Shown: positions 35,419 to 45,292, numbered from the stretch's first letter. The stretch: DNA of 64,000 bases from Sphingopyxis bauzanensis (GCF_002205675.1 NZ_NISK01000008.1:1-64000); one strand, 5' to 3'. Made by a program: numbers and translations. The notes: generated by a model not told the origin, from the sequence alone.

Positions 35419-36827
35419 AGCTTGTAGGCCGCCTTGGCGAGATTATAGCTGAGGTCGGCGGCGAGGTCCGCGGCCTCCCATTCCTCAAGTCTGTGCTCGA
35501 CGACGAGCTGCGCCAAAAAGCCGCAATCGATGCGGCGGGCGACGTCGTGGCGCGCCGGGATCGACAGGAAGGCGCGGGTGTCGTCGTTGAAACCGACCGT
35601 GTTGTAGAAACCTGCGGTCTCGGTCATTGACCCACGGAACCGGCGCATGCCTTCAGGGCTGTCGTGGAACCACCAGGCGGGGCCGAGCTTCAGCGCCGGA
35701 TAATGACCCGCGAGCGGCGCCAGTTCGCGCGCATAGCTGGTCTCGTCGAGCGTGAAGAGGATGATCGTCAGCGCAGCTTCATTGCCATATTTGCTGAGCA
35801 GCGGGCGCAGCGAATGGACATAGTCGGTCGCGGTGGGAATGTCGGCACCCTTGTCGCGGCCATAATGATCGAACAGCCGGGGATTGTGGTTGCGGAACGC
35901 GCCGGGATGGATCTGCATGACCAGCCCGTCGTCGAGGCTCATCCCCGCCATTACCGTCAGCATATGGGCACGGAAGCGTTCGGCATCGGCGGCGCTGACC
36001 TCGCCGTTCGTAACGCGCGCGAACAGCGTCTCGGCTTCGGTCTTCGACAGGTCCGCGGTTGCGGCGGTCGGGTGGCCATGATCGGTCGAGGTCGCGCCGA
36101 GGCTGGCGAAGAAGGCGCGGCGGCCCCGATGCGCGGCGAGATAGCCTGCGTAGCTATACGCATCCTCGCCCGACAGGTCAGAGAAGCGCGCGAGATTGGT
36201 GTGGAAGCCTTCGAATTCCGGATCGACGACGGGGTCGGGACGATAGGCGGTGATCACCCGCCCGCCCCATTCGCCGCTGTCGTTCGCGGCGCGGATCGCA
36301 GCGTGATGATCGAGCGTGTCTAGCGGGCTTTCGGTCGTTGCGATCACCTCGATCCCGAAGCGGTCGAACAAGGCACGCGGGCGGAACGCGTCGGTCGCAA
36401 GCGCTTCGGTAATGCGGTCGTAATAGAGGTCCGCGGTCGCCGCCTCGAACTGCACCTCGATCCCGAACGCTTCAGCGAATACCCAGTCCATCCACATCCG
36501 CGACGGGGTGCCGCGGAAGAGATGGTAATTCTGCGCGAACAGGCGCCAGCTTGTCCGCGGGTCGGCATCCGGGTTGCGGATACCGAGCGCGTCGAGCGAG
36601 ACGCCCTGCGAATAGAGCATCCGGAACACATAATGATCGGGATGGAGCAGCAGCTCCGCAGCATTGCCGAACGGCGCATTGCCGGCAAACCAACTGGGGT
36701 CCGTATGGCCATGCGGGCTGATGATCGGCAGGTCCGCGACTTCGGTATAAAGCCGCCGCGCGATGTCGCGCTGCCCCGGATCGGACGGGAACAGCCGGTC
36801 GGGATGAAGGGTCAGCGGACGGGTCAT
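35415..36827 (-). CDS. uxaC: Uronate isomerase
   Basis: 470 residues from ATG 36827, which overlaps the transporter stop; the longer upstream frame is a shadow of that transporter. Amidohydrolase-type barrel with N-terminal metal motif LPIISPHGHTDP (His-x-His), later HPGAFRNHNPRLF and ETSYARELAPLAGHYP. It interconverts galacturonate with tagaturonate and glucuronate with fructuronate, the first intracellular step. Four-base overlaps on both sides give a tightly coupled transporter-isomerase-reductase unit. Confidence 0.95.
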   Translation of the reverse strand: MTRPLTLHPDRLFPSDPGQRDIARRLYTEVADLPIISPHGHTDPSWFAGNAPFGNAAELLLHPDHYVFRMLYSQGVSLDALGIRNPDADPRTSWRLFAQNYHLFRGTPSRMWMDWVFAEAFGIEVQFEAATADLYYDRITEALATDAFRPRALFDRFGIEVIATTESPLDTLDHHAAIRAANDSGEWGGRVITAYRPDPVVDPEFEGFHTNLARFSDLSGEDAYSYAGYLAAHRGRRAFFASLGATSTDHGHPTAATADLSKTEAETLFARVTNGEVSAADAERFRAHMLTVMAGMSLDDGLVMQIHPGAFRNHNPRLFDHYGRDKGADIPTATDYVHSLRPLLSKYGNEAALTIILFTLDETSYARELAPLAGHYPALKLGPAWWFHDSPEGMRRFRGSMTETAGFYNTVGFNDDTRAFLSIPARHDVARRIDCGFLAQLVVEHRLEEWEAADLAADLSYNLAKAAYKL

Positions 36828-38140
36828 GCAGGCGCGGCCGCACTTTCGATCCGCACCGGTGCCAGCTTGGGGCTGAGCAGGTGGACGGCGAGCACTGCGA
36901 GGAAATAGACCGTCGTGCAGGCGGCAAAGATCAATGTGTAGTTGCCCCCCGTCGCATCGAGCACCATCCCGGTCGATTTCGCCATGATCATCCCGCCGAC
37001 GCCGCCCATGAAGCCGCCAAGCCCGATCACCGAGCCAACCGCGCGTTTGGGGAACATGTCGGGCGGGATCGACAGGATCGTCGACGAAAACGCCTGATGC
37101 CCCGCGAGCGCAATGCCGATCAGCACCACCGCGAGCCACATATTTTCCAGCCCCGTCACGAACAACAGCGGCAATACGCACAGCCCCGCGCCTATCATCG
37201 TGATCTTGCGCGCAAAATTGACGCTGTGGCCGCTCTGGATCAGTTTCGACGAGGTCCATCCGCCGACGATGCTGCCAACATCGGAAAGCAGATACATGAT
37301 GATCATCGGCAGCAGCACGATCTTGAGGTCGACGTCATAGGTCGAGGCGAAATATTTGGGCAGCCAGAACAGCATCAGGAACCACACCGGGTCGGTCAGG
37401 AATTTGGCGATCGCAAACGCCCAGGCTTCGCGTTTGGTGACGATTTTGGACCAGCCGAGCCGCTCGACCTGCTCGGGCGGGTCATGTTCGATCCACGCAA
37501 GCTCCGCCTCGCTGACCTTCCCGCTTTCGCGCGGGTTGCTGTACAGCCAGAGCCAGAGCACGAGCAGGACGACGCCAAAGACGCCGCTGTAGATGAAGGT
37601 CTGCCGCCAGTCGAAGCCCATCCAGACCATGAACAGCCAGATCGTCGGCGCGGTCAGGATGACCCCGATCGTGGTCGCGCTGTTGACCCAGCCGATCGCG
37701 TAGGAGCGCTCTTTCTGCGGAAACCATTCGCTGCTAGCGCGGACGACCGACGGGAAATGCCCCGCTTCGCCGACGCCCAGCACGATGCGCGCCGCCATGA
37801 ACGAGACGACCGATCCGGCAAAGCCGTGGGCAACATGGCCGATCGTCCAGATCGCGATCGCGATGCTGTAGCCGATCTTGGGACCGAAGCGGTCGATCAG
37901 CCAGCCCATGAGAAGGAAGCCGAGTGCATAAGCGGCCTGGAAGGCGGTGACGATGTTGCCATAGTCATTCTCGCTCCAGCCGAGTTCGTCGCCGAGCACC
38001 GGCGCGAGCAGCCCGAGCATCGTGCGGTCGATATAGTTGACGGTCGTCGCGGCAAAGAGCAGCGCGATAATCAGCCAGCGGTAACGCCCCGCCCGCGGCA
38101 CCGGCAGCGCCGCACCTCCGTTCGCGATTGCCTGTGCCAT
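36824..38140 (-). CDS. MFS hexuronate transporter (ACS family, ExuT-like)
   Basis: 438 residues from ATG 38140 with GGGAGA upstream; TTG 38143 is less likely. Twelve hydrophobic segments. NYIDRTMLGLLAPVLGDELG and GWLIDRFGPKIGYS after helices 1 and 2 are the anion:cation symporter signatures, and ARIVLGVGEAGHFPSVVRA is the typical helix-4 segment of the ExuT/GudP group. It would import galacturonate or glucuronate across the inner membrane with protons. It follows the hydratase gene by 21 bases and overlaps uxaC. Confidence 0.92.
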   Translation of the reverse strand: MAQAIANGGAALPVPRAGRYRWLIIALLFAATTVNYIDRTMLGLLAPVLGDELGWSENDYGNIVTAFQAAYALGFLLMGWLIDRFGPKIGYSIAIAIWTIGHVAHGFAGSVVSFMAARIVLGVGEAGHFPSVVRASSEWFPQKERSYAIGWVNSATTIGVILTAPTIWLFMVWMGFDWRQTFIYSGVFGVVLLVLWLWLYSNPRESGKVSEAELAWIEHDPPEQVERLGWSKIVTKREAWAFAIAKFLTDPVWFLMLFWLPKYFASTYDVDLKIVLLPMIIMYLLSDVGSIVGGWTSSKLIQSGHSVNFARKITMIGAGLCVLPLLFVTGLENMWLAVVLIGIALAGHQAFSSTILSIPPDMFPKRAVGSVIGLGGFMGGVGGMIMAKSTGMVLDATGGNYTLIFAACTTVYFLAVLAVHLLSPKLAPVRIESAAAPA

Positions 38141-38161
38141 CAAGTCTCTCCCGTTATGGTT

Positions 38162-38938
38162 TCAGTAGCCGGTAATCGAGCAGCCGACGCGGATTTTTCC
38201 GTCGAACAGCGCTTCGGCGCGTTGGCCGACCGCAATTTCATGCACCCCGGTGATCGCTCCTGCCGACACCCAGGTCCCGGGTGCAATCGCGATGCCGCGC
38301 GCCCGGAGGGTGCGGATCAGGAACAGGGCTGATCCGAACGGGCCGTCGAGCATGGTTTCCATGGTCGCCGCGCCCACGGGATCGCCGTCGATTCTCATTT
38401 CGACCGGCATGGTGATCAGATCGCGGTCGCGCCAATCAGGAATCGGCGGCCCGAGCACCAGCCCCTTGTTGTTGCCATAGTCGGACGCGGTGACCGCGGG
38501 GCCGTGGCGGTTGATGTCGGGAAAGGGCGAGCTGGCGATCTCGATCCCGGTGCGCACCTCGGTGACGCAGGCGCGAACCGCTTCGATGTCATATTCGCGG
38601 TCGCCGACCTCACCCAGGCACAGCAGCACTTCGGCTTCGGCGGCGGCAAAGCCGTCGGCATAGACCGGCATGGCGGCGCCGTCGGCCGCGATTTCGTCGG
38701 CAAAGATCGGCCCGGCGATACGCTCGCCGCCATAGCGTTCGACGAGGTCCGGGGCGATCCGCCCGACCTTCCAGCCCCCGATACGGCGACCATCGAAGTC
38801 GATCGCTGCGCTCTGGATCGCATAGGCCTCCGCCATCGTCTGCGGCATCGCGCCGGGATACATGGTAAGCGGTGTCTTTTCGGCGCGAGCGGCCAAAAAG
38901 GCGCGGGCGATCGTTTCTTGTTCAGGGGTTGCCAGCAT
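38162..38938 (-). CDS. 2-keto-4-pentenoate hydratase-like (FAH superfamily, MhpD type)
   Basis: 258 residues. It shows RRIGGWKVG (about 50), GPIFADEI and the metal-site string VLLCLGEVGDREYDIEAV, ending AGAITGVHEIAVGQRAEALFDG, all typical of MhpD/2-keto-4-pentenoate hydratases. In a uronate operon it is not part of the E. coli pathway; a role on a dehydrated keto-acid such as a deoxy-uronate derivative is possible but unproven. It is the first gene of the leftward operon and has the GACACCGGTGTC operator 37 bases upstream. Confidence 0.85.
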   Translation of the reverse strand: MLATPEQETIARAFLAARAEKTPLTMYPGAMPQTMAEAYAIQSAAIDFDGRRIGGWKVGRIAPDLVERYGGERIAGPIFADEIAADGAAMPVYADGFAAAEAEVLLCLGEVGDREYDIEAVRACVTEVRTGIEIASSPFPDINRHGPAVTASDYGNNKGLVLGPPIPDWRDRDLITMPVEMRIDGDPVGAATMETMLDGPFGSALFLIRTLRARGIAIAPGTWVSAGAITGVHEIAVGQRAEALFDGKIRVGCSITGY

Positions 38939-38974
38939 CTTTGTGATTTCCCTCTTCCGCCAAACCGTCTAAGA

Positions 38975-38986
38975 GACACCGGTGTC
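38975..38986. promoter_or_regulatory. Perfect 12-bp palindrome GACACCGGTGTC, putative uronate-regulon operator
   Basis: The palindrome sits 37 bases upstream of the hydratase ATG and 124 bases upstream of the altronate dehydratase ATG in their shared promoter. A closely related 13-mer, TGACACCGGTTAC, occurs twice near the TonB receptor and pectate lyase. A central CCGG palindrome is typical of LacI-family operators (family knowledge). No LacI- or GntR-type regulator gene is in the window. Confidence 0.65.
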
Positions 38987-39109
38987 AAAAGCAAGCGAAT
39001 AGCTGGCGGCGATGACAAAATGCCGGCTTGCGGCGGCAGCCAAGCCGCATCCGGGTCGCGCGGAAGGTACAGCGATGTTGGCGCCGCGAACGAGGGTGGA
39101 AAACGGCAG

Positions 39110-40591
39110 ATGAGCGATGCGATCCGAATCCATGCGGCCGACAATGTCGCCACCGCGCTGGCCGACCTGGCGGCGGACGGCGCGGTGGCCGTCGGTTCAC
39201 AGCGCCTGACGATCAGCGAAGCAATAGGGCGCGGGCACAAGCTGGCGCTCGTTCCGATCGCGCGCGGGACCAGCGTGATCAAATATGGCTTTCCGATCGG
39301 TGTCGCGACCGCCGAAATTGCCGCGGGTGCGCATGTCCATGGCCACAATCTGGCGACCGCGCTGACCGGGAGCGATGATTATGTCTATGCGCCGCCCCTC
39401 GCCGTCCCGCCGCTCGCGTCGTCCGCGCACCAGTTCATGGGCTATGCCCGCGCCGATGGGCGTGTCGGGACGCGCAACGAAATCTGGATCCTGCCCACCG
39501 TCGGCTGCGTCGGCAATCTGGCGGCGCGCGTCGCGCGAATCGCGGGCGTCCGCCATGCCGGACGTCTCGACGGTATTCACGCGTTCAAGCATCCGTTCGG
39601 CTGCTCGCAGCTCGGCGACGATCTGGGCCACACGCGCGGCCTGGTCGCGGCGTTGGCGCAGCATCCGAATGCGGGCGGAGTGCTGATCGTCGGGCTCGGC
39701 TGCGAAAGCAACCAGCTCACCGCATTGCTCGACACCATCCCCGAGGGTCGCCGCGGCCATATCCGCACCCTGTCGGCGCAGGCGGTGGAGGATGACGAGG
39801 CGGCGAGCCTCGCGTTGGTGGATGAACTGGTCGAGGCCTGCGCCGATACCCGGCGCACCCCCGCGCCGCTGTCGGCGCTGACCCTTGGGGTCAAATGTGG
39901 CGGGTCCGACGGCCTGTCGGGCCTGACCGCCAATCCGCTGGTCGGTCGCATGGCCGATGCCGTCGCGGCCGCCGAAGGCAAGGTCATCCTGACCGAAATC
40001 CCCGAAATCTTCGGCGCCGAACAGCTGCTGCTGGACCGCGCGGTGTCGCGTGACGTGTTCGATCGAACGGCGCAGCTGGTACAGGATTTCAAGGCCTATT
40101 TCACCCGCAACGGCGAGCCTGTGAGCGAGAACCCTTCTCCCGGCAACATCGCCGGCGGAATCACGACGCTCGAGGAAAAATCGCTCGGCGCGGTGCAGAA
40201 GGGCGGCCAGGTCCCGCTCGTCGATGTCCAGCTTTATGGCGGTGAAGCGACGCTCCCAGGGCTTACTTTGCTCGAAGCGCCGGGCAACGATGCCGTGTCG
40301 TCGACCGCGCTGACCGCCGCGGGCGCGACCGTGATCCTGTTCACCACCGGCCGCGGCACCCCGCTCGGCTTTCCCGCCCCGACGCTGAAAATTGCCTCGA
40401 ACAGCGAGCTTGCGGCGCGCAAATCAGGGTGGATCGATTTCGATGCCGGGATGGTGATCGGCGATGGCTTCGATATGGCTTCGGACGCACTGCTCGACCT
40501 GATCATCGCCACCGCATCGGGCAAGGCGACCAGGGCGGAGGCGAATGAGGAACGCGACATCGCGATCTGGAAATCGGGCGTGACGCTTTAA
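39110..40591 (+). CDS. uxaA: Altronate dehydratase
   Basis: 493 residues, ATG 39110. The N-terminal SAF-like domain (DNVATAL..., about 1-90) ends at HVHGHNLATAL. The large catalytic part begins with GYARADGRVGTRNEIWILPTVGC (about 118) and contains HPFGCSQLGDD and GLGCESNQ, with Cys residues that may bind iron; GVKCGGSDGLSGLTANPLVG is the family signature. It dehydrates altronate to 2-keto-3-deoxygluconate. It is divergent from the hydratase/transporter operon; KDG kinase and aldolase are not in the window. Confidence 0.95.
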   Translation: MSDAIRIHAADNVATALADLAADGAVAVGSQRLTISEAIGRGHKLALVPIARGTSVIKYGFPIGVATAEIAAGAHVHGHNLATALTGSDDYVYAPPLAVPPLASSAHQFMGYARADGRVGTRNEIWILPTVGCVGNLAARVARIAGVRHAGRLDGIHAFKHPFGCSQLGDDLGHTRGLVAALAQHPNAGGVLIVGLGCESNQLTALLDTIPEGRRGHIRTLSAQAVEDDEAASLALVDELVEACADTRRTPAPLSALTLGVKCGGSDGLSGLTANPLVGRMADAVAAAEGKVILTEIPEIFGAEQLLLDRAVSRDVFDRTAQLVQDFKAYFTRNGEPVSENPSPGNIAGGITTLEEKSLGAVQKGGQVPLVDVQLYGGEATLPGLTLLEAPGNDAVSSTALTAAGATVILFTTGRGTPLGFPAPTLKIASNSELAARKSGWIDFDAGMVIGDGFDMASDALLDLIIATASGKATRAEANEERDIAIWKSGVTL

Positions 40592-42195
40592 CCGAGCGCG
40601 CGGAACGTGAAATTGCGGAACCGCGCCTCGCCTTCTCCCGCCGAGTAAAGCCCGGGGCGCAGCATCAGGAAACCGCCGCGAACATTGTGGTGATAGCCCG
40701 ACACTTCCATGCCGCGATCGAATCTGGTCCAGGTTTTGCCGTCATCGCCGCTGGTGTCATAGGTCACGATATGGCGGTCGTTGGTCACCCGCATCCGCAG
40801 CTTGCGACCATGCGGGTTGGCCGGGCGCGCGCGTTCGATGCCGTATTGATGGGTGACGAATCGCTCACCATCGAACCCCAGCCCGCAATAGAGCCGGTCA
40901 TCGTAAAAGAGGATCAGCCCCGCTGTGCCGCCGGGGGCGATTTCGATATCGCATTCGAACCGGTATGCCTGATCGCCCGCGATCAGCAGCAAGGGCGACG
41001 AATCGACCGGCGCCTTGCCGCGCGCTTTCAAGACCAGCGCGCCATCCTCGACCCGCGCGCGGCTGCGCTCGTCTGCTGCGGGCTTGAAGAAATTCCATTT
41101 GGCGCCGAGCGCCAGCGTGCTGAAATCGTCCGACAGTGCCATACCGTGCGGCCCTGCCGTGCCCCCCTTCGGCTTGGCGATCGGCTGCGACAGGTCGCCG
41201 CCGGTCATCCGGAACCAGCCGTCGTCGGTCCATTCGATCGGATCGAGCAGCGCCTGACGGCCCAATGTCCAATAGCCATTTTCGAAGCCGTGATAGACGC
41301 TCCACCAGTCGCCCGCCGGCCCCTCGACCAGCGTCGCGTGGCCGCGCGACCACCATTTTTCCGCCGCAGATGTGGTGCGGACGAGCGGGTTGGCCGGGCA
41401 GTTTTCCCACGTCCCATGGATCGACTTCGACCGCGCCGCGATCACCATGTGGCCGGTCGGCGGTCCTGCGGTGCCGCCGACGGCGGTGATCATATAGTAG
41501 TAGCCGCCGTGGCGGGTGATCTTGGGGCCTTCGGGCGCGAAGCCCTCGACCACCCAATCCGACGGGTAGCGCCACGGATCATAGACATGCTCGGGCTCGC
41601 TTATGCGGCGGAGCCCGTCGTCCGACAGGCGGACGCGGTCGCCGCCCGACAGGAACAGCCAGCGCGACCCATCTTCGCCGACCGCATGGCCCGGATCGAT
41701 ATGATTGGGAAGGTTCAGGTCGACGGGGTCGCTCCACGGCCCCTCGATCTTGTCGGCCCAGATCACCCAGCTCGTGTTCGGCCCTTTGGTGGGGATGTAG
41801 AGGAAGTAGCGCTCGCCGTGCTTGCAAAGTTCGGGCGCCCACACCGACCCGATATTGCGCGTCAGCGCCGGGCCGATCGGGCGCCAGTTCACCAGGTCGC
41901 GCGAATGCCAGATGACCAGCCCCGGATAGGAGTCAAAGGTCGAGAAGGTCATGTAATAGTCGGCGCCGTCCTTCAGGATCGACGGATCCGGGTGGTCGCC
42001 AGCCATGATCGGATTGAGGAAACGCCCGTCGCCGAGATCGGCTTTGCGCTGACCGTCGAAGCCCTTGGCCCAGGGCGGTGCAGCCGCAACCGGTTTCGGT
42101 TGCGCGACCGCGGCCCGCGATAGCCCCAGACCGCCGACCATCGCGCCCGCCAGTCCCGTTCCGGCCAGTTTCAGCATGTCGCGGCGATCGGTCAT
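40588..42195 (-). CDS. Secreted glycoside hydrolase family 43 enzyme
   Basis: 535 residues with a twin-arginine signal (DRRDMLKLAG, then GLGLSRAAVA). The five-bladed propeller begins NPIMAGDHPDPSI, with the catalytic base Asp, followed by WAPELCKHGERYFLYIP and VVEGFAPEGPKI with the probable acid Glu. A C-terminal beta-sandwich (about 350-530) contains GTAGLILFYDDRLYCGLG and is typical of GH43 enzymes acting on arabinan or xylan side chains. It would trim pectin side chains in the periplasm. Its stop overlaps that of uxaA, so the two genes converge, and it lies downstream of the TonB receptor behind a terminator. Confidence 0.92.
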   Translation of the reverse strand: MTDRRDMLKLAGTGLAGAMVGGLGLSRAAVAQPKPVAAAPPWAKGFDGQRKADLGDGRFLNPIMAGDHPDPSILKDGADYYMTFSTFDSYPGLVIWHSRDLVNWRPIGPALTRNIGSVWAPELCKHGERYFLYIPTKGPNTSWVIWADKIEGPWSDPVDLNLPNHIDPGHAVGEDGSRWLFLSGGDRVRLSDDGLRRISEPEHVYDPWRYPSDWVVEGFAPEGPKITRHGGYYYMITAVGGTAGPPTGHMVIAARSKSIHGTWENCPANPLVRTTSAAEKWWSRGHATLVEGPAGDWWSVYHGFENGYWTLGRQALLDPIEWTDDGWFRMTGGDLSQPIAKPKGGTAGPHGMALSDDFSTLALGAKWNFFKPAADERSRARVEDGALVLKARGKAPVDSSPLLLIAGDQAYRFECDIEIAPGGTAGLILFYDDRLYCGLGFDGERFVTHQYGIERARPANPHGRKLRMRVTNDRHIVTYDTSGDDGKTWTRFDRGMEVSGYHHNVRGGFLMLRPGLYSAGEGEARFRNFTFRALG

Positions 42196-42208
42196 TTTGC
42201 ATTCCTTG

Positions 42209-42248
42209 AAAAAGAAAGGCCCGGCCCCCGCAAGCGAAGACCGGGCCT
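42209..42248 (-). terminator. Rho-independent terminator after the TonB receptor gene
   Basis: On the minus strand AGGCCCGG (42248-42241) pairs with CCGGGCCT (42224-42217), and the stem is followed by a T-rich run (TTTCTTTTT). It lies between the receptor stop (42274) and the GH43 start (42195), so it should lower read-through into GH43. Confidence 0.75.
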
Positions 42249-42273
42249 CACCGGGACTACCCTTTATGATGCG

Positions 42274-45102
42274 TCAGATCTTGACGCGCGCACCGAACAG
42301 GAAGGTGCGGCCGAAATGGTTGTTCTCGTAATTGCGGTCGGCATCGATATCGGTGAAGCGATAGCGATATTCGTCGGTCAAATTGATGCCCTCGATCGAA
42401 AGTTCGATATTGTCGGTGATCGCATAGCGCATCGAAGCATCGACGTTGATCGTCGAACCATAGCCCTCGAACACGTTGCCGGTGCCGCTATTGGCGTCGG
42501 CATAACGGCTGCGATAACTGATCGAGGCGCGGGCGCTGAACTTGCCGTCGTCATAATAGAGCGTGCCGTTGTAAGCGCGCTTTGACAGGTTGAAGAGCGT
42601 GCCGTTGCGGATCGCGCCGATATTGGCGCCGCCAGGGACGATCGACGGGCCCGCGACCGAATAGTCGGCGTCGGAGTCGACGAAGGTCGCATTGGCAATG
42701 CCGCCGAAGTTCGACAGGAAGCCCGGCAGGAAGGTGAACGGCGCCTGCAGCGACACTTCGACACCCTTCAGGCTGGCTCCCTCGCCATTGCCGATCGAGT
42801 TGATCGTCCACAGCTGGCCCTCCGGGTTGATCGCGGCGGGACTGCTTGGCGGGATGATCGACGTCGGCAGGCCGGTCGAGGCGAAGGTGCCGCTGGTCGT
42901 CGTCGACACCGGGAAGCTCGCGATGTCCTTTTTGAACAGGGCGACCGAAAAGATCGACTGCGGCGCGAAATACCATTCGAAGGCGAGATCGTAAGAGGTT
43001 GCACGGAACGGATCGAGGAACGGGTTGCCGTAGTTGATCCGGTAGTTGAACCCGTCGACCGACCCGCCCGGGGTCAGATTGCCGAGCGTCGGACGCGTCA
43101 TCACGTCGGCGACTGCGGCGCGGATGATGATGTCGTCGTGCGGGAACAGCGCGAGGTTCATCGACGGCAGCCAGTCTTCATAGCTGCGCTCGACGGTGAC
43201 CGCGGCGCCGCTGCTCAGCCCGCTCGACGTCTGGTCGGTGTGGACATAGCGGACACCGGCGTTGAGCGCGTAGCGCAGGCCGCCAAGCTCACCCTTGGCA
43301 TCGAACTGCAGATAGCCGCCCTTGACCTCTTCACGCACGCTGCGGTTGTTGCCGGCGTCGAGCGCGGGGGTGCGGTTATAAAGACCGGTAAAGGCCGTCC
43401 CTGCTTCGAGGTTGGGGACGAGCCATTCGGTGGTGGTGCCCGCGGGCTGCCCCGCCTTGCCCAGCGTGAACAGCTCGGCGAGCGACGATGTCACCGGGAA
43501 GCCATAGACGGCGGTCGGTCCAAAGGCCGACGATGGCGAACAGGTGAGCGTGCCGAGGACGCGATCGACCCCGCCATTGCCGCACACCACGGTGTCGCGG
43601 GTGAAGGCAATGCTGGAGAAGTCGAAGCGGCGATAGACCGCGCCCGCCTTGACCGTGAAGCCGTCGGCGACGTCCCATTCGGTACGCAGCTGCGCAGTAC
43701 GGAACTTGTTTTCCACCTCCGACGGACGGTCGCGGATTTCGGCGAGCTGGAAATTCGCCGGATCGGTGACGCTGGTGCCAAAGGTCAGCACCGGGCGCGC
43801 CATATTGCTGTAATCGTAGCTATAGTCCTGCGCGTCGCGGTCATCAAAAACGAGCGTCGTTTCGAGCGGGATCGATGCGGTCGATTTCGACATGCCGCCG
43901 AGCAGGGTGAAGCGGAAATTGTCGCTGACGTCCTGGTCCCAGCTACCGCCGAACTGGTAGAATTCGGTCTTCGCCTGGCGCAGATAATGTTCGGTGCGCA
44001 CCCAGGCATCGTCGAGCGTCGCCGAGATCAGGTTATTGTCGCCGTCGATCACATAGTCGCTGACGTTGATCGAGCGTTCGTTGCTGCGCAGCAACACCTC
44101 GCCCCAGCGCTCACGGCGCTGATGCTTGAAGCTGGAATAGAGCCCGTCGAGCGAAATCTTGGTCGCGTCGGTCGGGGCAAACTGGATCGACCCGGTGACG
44201 CCCAGCCGCTCCTTGTCGTGCGCGATTTCGCCGTAACGCGGGATGCGGGGGTGGAATGCGAGCGCGACTTCATTGCAGGCCGCGCTTGGCACATAGGTGC
44301 CGCCGGCGTTGTTGTTTGAAAAGCAAGGCGTGCCATCGACCGAATCAAAGCGCGCTTGCGCCCAGCGCACGGTGTTGTTGCCGAGCTCGAGCGTCTTCTG
44401 GTCCGAATAGGCGGCCGACACCGCAAAGCCGAGCGTGCCGGCATCATTCACCCAGCTGAGCAAACCCGCCACGCGCGGGCCGACCTTTTCGGACAGGTCG
44501 TTATAGCTGCCCTGCGCCGACAGCGCGGCGGTGAAGCCGCTCTTGCCCGCGAGCGGATTGCCAGTGTTGAGGTCGACGACCGCGCCGAGCGAGCCTTCGT
44601 CGAGTTCGGCCGACGCGGTCTTGTGGACGACGATCGAGCTGAACAGTTCGGAGGCAAAGACGTTGAAGTCGAACGCGCGGTCGCGGTTCGCCGAGGCGCC
44701 ATCGGTCGAGGTCGCAACGGTTTCGAGCCCATTGACGCGGACGCGGGTGAATTGCGAGCCGAGGCCGCGCACCGTGATGCCGCGGCCTTCGCCGCCGTCG
44801 CGCTGGATGGTGATGCCGGGAATGCGCTGCAGCGATTCGGCCAGGTTCTGGTCGGGGAATTTGGCGATGTCTTCGGCAACGATTGCGTCGACCGCAGCGA
44901 CCGACTCGCGCTTCACATCAAGCGCCTTGTCGAGCGAGGCGCGGAAGCCGGTGACAACGATCTCGTCTTCGGTCGCGACCGCATCGTCGGCAGCAGGCGC
45001 CGCGTCCTGCGCAAAGGCCGGCGACACTGCCAGCGCGGCAAGCGAAGCGCCGCACGCCAATTGAGTCAAAGCGCGAAGGCCCCGCGTTGCATGAATAGCC
45101 AT
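42274..45102 (-). CDS. TonB-dependent outer-membrane receptor
   Basis: 942 residues from ATG 45102, spaced correctly from GGGAGG. Signal peptide ends AVSPAFAQ. A TonB-box-like EDEIVVTGFR (about 45) precedes the plug domain, which includes VAEDIAKFPDQNLAESLQRIPG, RGITVRGLG and the long barrel from about 180. The C-terminus YENNHFGRTFLFGARVKI is a barrel end. The length and plug fit the TIGR01782-type receptors of sphingomonads and Caulobacter that import sugars. Its place between pectate lyase and hexuronate genes argues for uptake of oligogalacturonides. A TGACACCGGTTAC operator lies 46 bases upstream. Confidence 0.95.
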   Translation of the reverse strand: MAIHATRGLRALTQLACGASLAALAVSPAFAQDAAPAADDAVATEDEIVVTGFRASLDKALDVKRESVAAVDAIVAEDIAKFPDQNLAESLQRIPGITIQRDGGEGRGITVRGLGSQFTRVRVNGLETVATSTDGASANRDRAFDFNVFASELFSSIVVHKTASAELDEGSLGAVVDLNTGNPLAGKSGFTAALSAQGSYNDLSEKVGPRVAGLLSWVNDAGTLGFAVSAAYSDQKTLELGNNTVRWAQARFDSVDGTPCFSNNNAGGTYVPSAACNEVALAFHPRIPRYGEIAHDKERLGVTGSIQFAPTDATKISLDGLYSSFKHQRRERWGEVLLRSNERSINVSDYVIDGDNNLISATLDDAWVRTEHYLRQAKTEFYQFGGSWDQDVSDNFRFTLLGGMSKSTASIPLETTLVFDDRDAQDYSYDYSNMARPVLTFGTSVTDPANFQLAEIRDRPSEVENKFRTAQLRTEWDVADGFTVKAGAVYRRFDFSSIAFTRDTVVCGNGGVDRVLGTLTCSPSSAFGPTAVYGFPVTSSLAELFTLGKAGQPAGTTTEWLVPNLEAGTAFTGLYNRTPALDAGNNRSVREEVKGGYLQFDAKGELGGLRYALNAGVRYVHTDQTSSGLSSGAAVTVERSYEDWLPSMNLALFPHDDIIIRAAVADVMTRPTLGNLTPGGSVDGFNYRINYGNPFLDPFRATSYDLAFEWYFAPQSIFSVALFKKDIASFPVSTTTSGTFASTGLPTSIIPPSSPAAINPEGQLWTINSIGNGEGASLKGVEVSLQAPFTFLPGFLSNFGGIANATFVDSDADYSVAGPSIVPGGANIGAIRNGTLFNLSKRAYNGTLYYDDGKFSARASISYRSRYADANSGTGNVFEGYGSTINVDASMRYAITDNIELSIEGINLTDEYRYRFTDIDADRNYENNHFGRTFLFGARVKI

Positions 45103-45147
45103 TATCATCCTCCCTTGGTCGGCCAAAACTCTTGCTGAGGCAAGAAA

Positions 45148-45160
45148 TGACACCGGTTAC
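45148..45160. promoter_or_regulatory. Putative operator TGACACCGGTTAC in front of the TonB receptor
   Basis: The 13-mer sits 46 bases upstream of the receptor ATG. Its exact reverse complement is at 45293-45305, and the left half (GACACCGG) matches the palindrome at 38975. The repeated, palindrome-like form in one functional locus argues for a shared repressor. Confidence 0.65.
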
Positions 45161-45292
45161 TTTGCGAGACCAGACAAATCGGCGCGATCGCCTGGCCAGA
45201 AATTTTTTGAGAGTGATGATGGCGCCGTCGCCTGTTGCGACTGGCGGCCCAATCCCCTCTCCCTTGGAATAATTTATCGTTGACCGATTGGG

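Noticed and set aside
36881..38332. 483-codon plus-strand frame opposite the hexuronate transporter
   Set aside because: Very charged, repeat-like composition typical of antisense to a membrane-protein gene.
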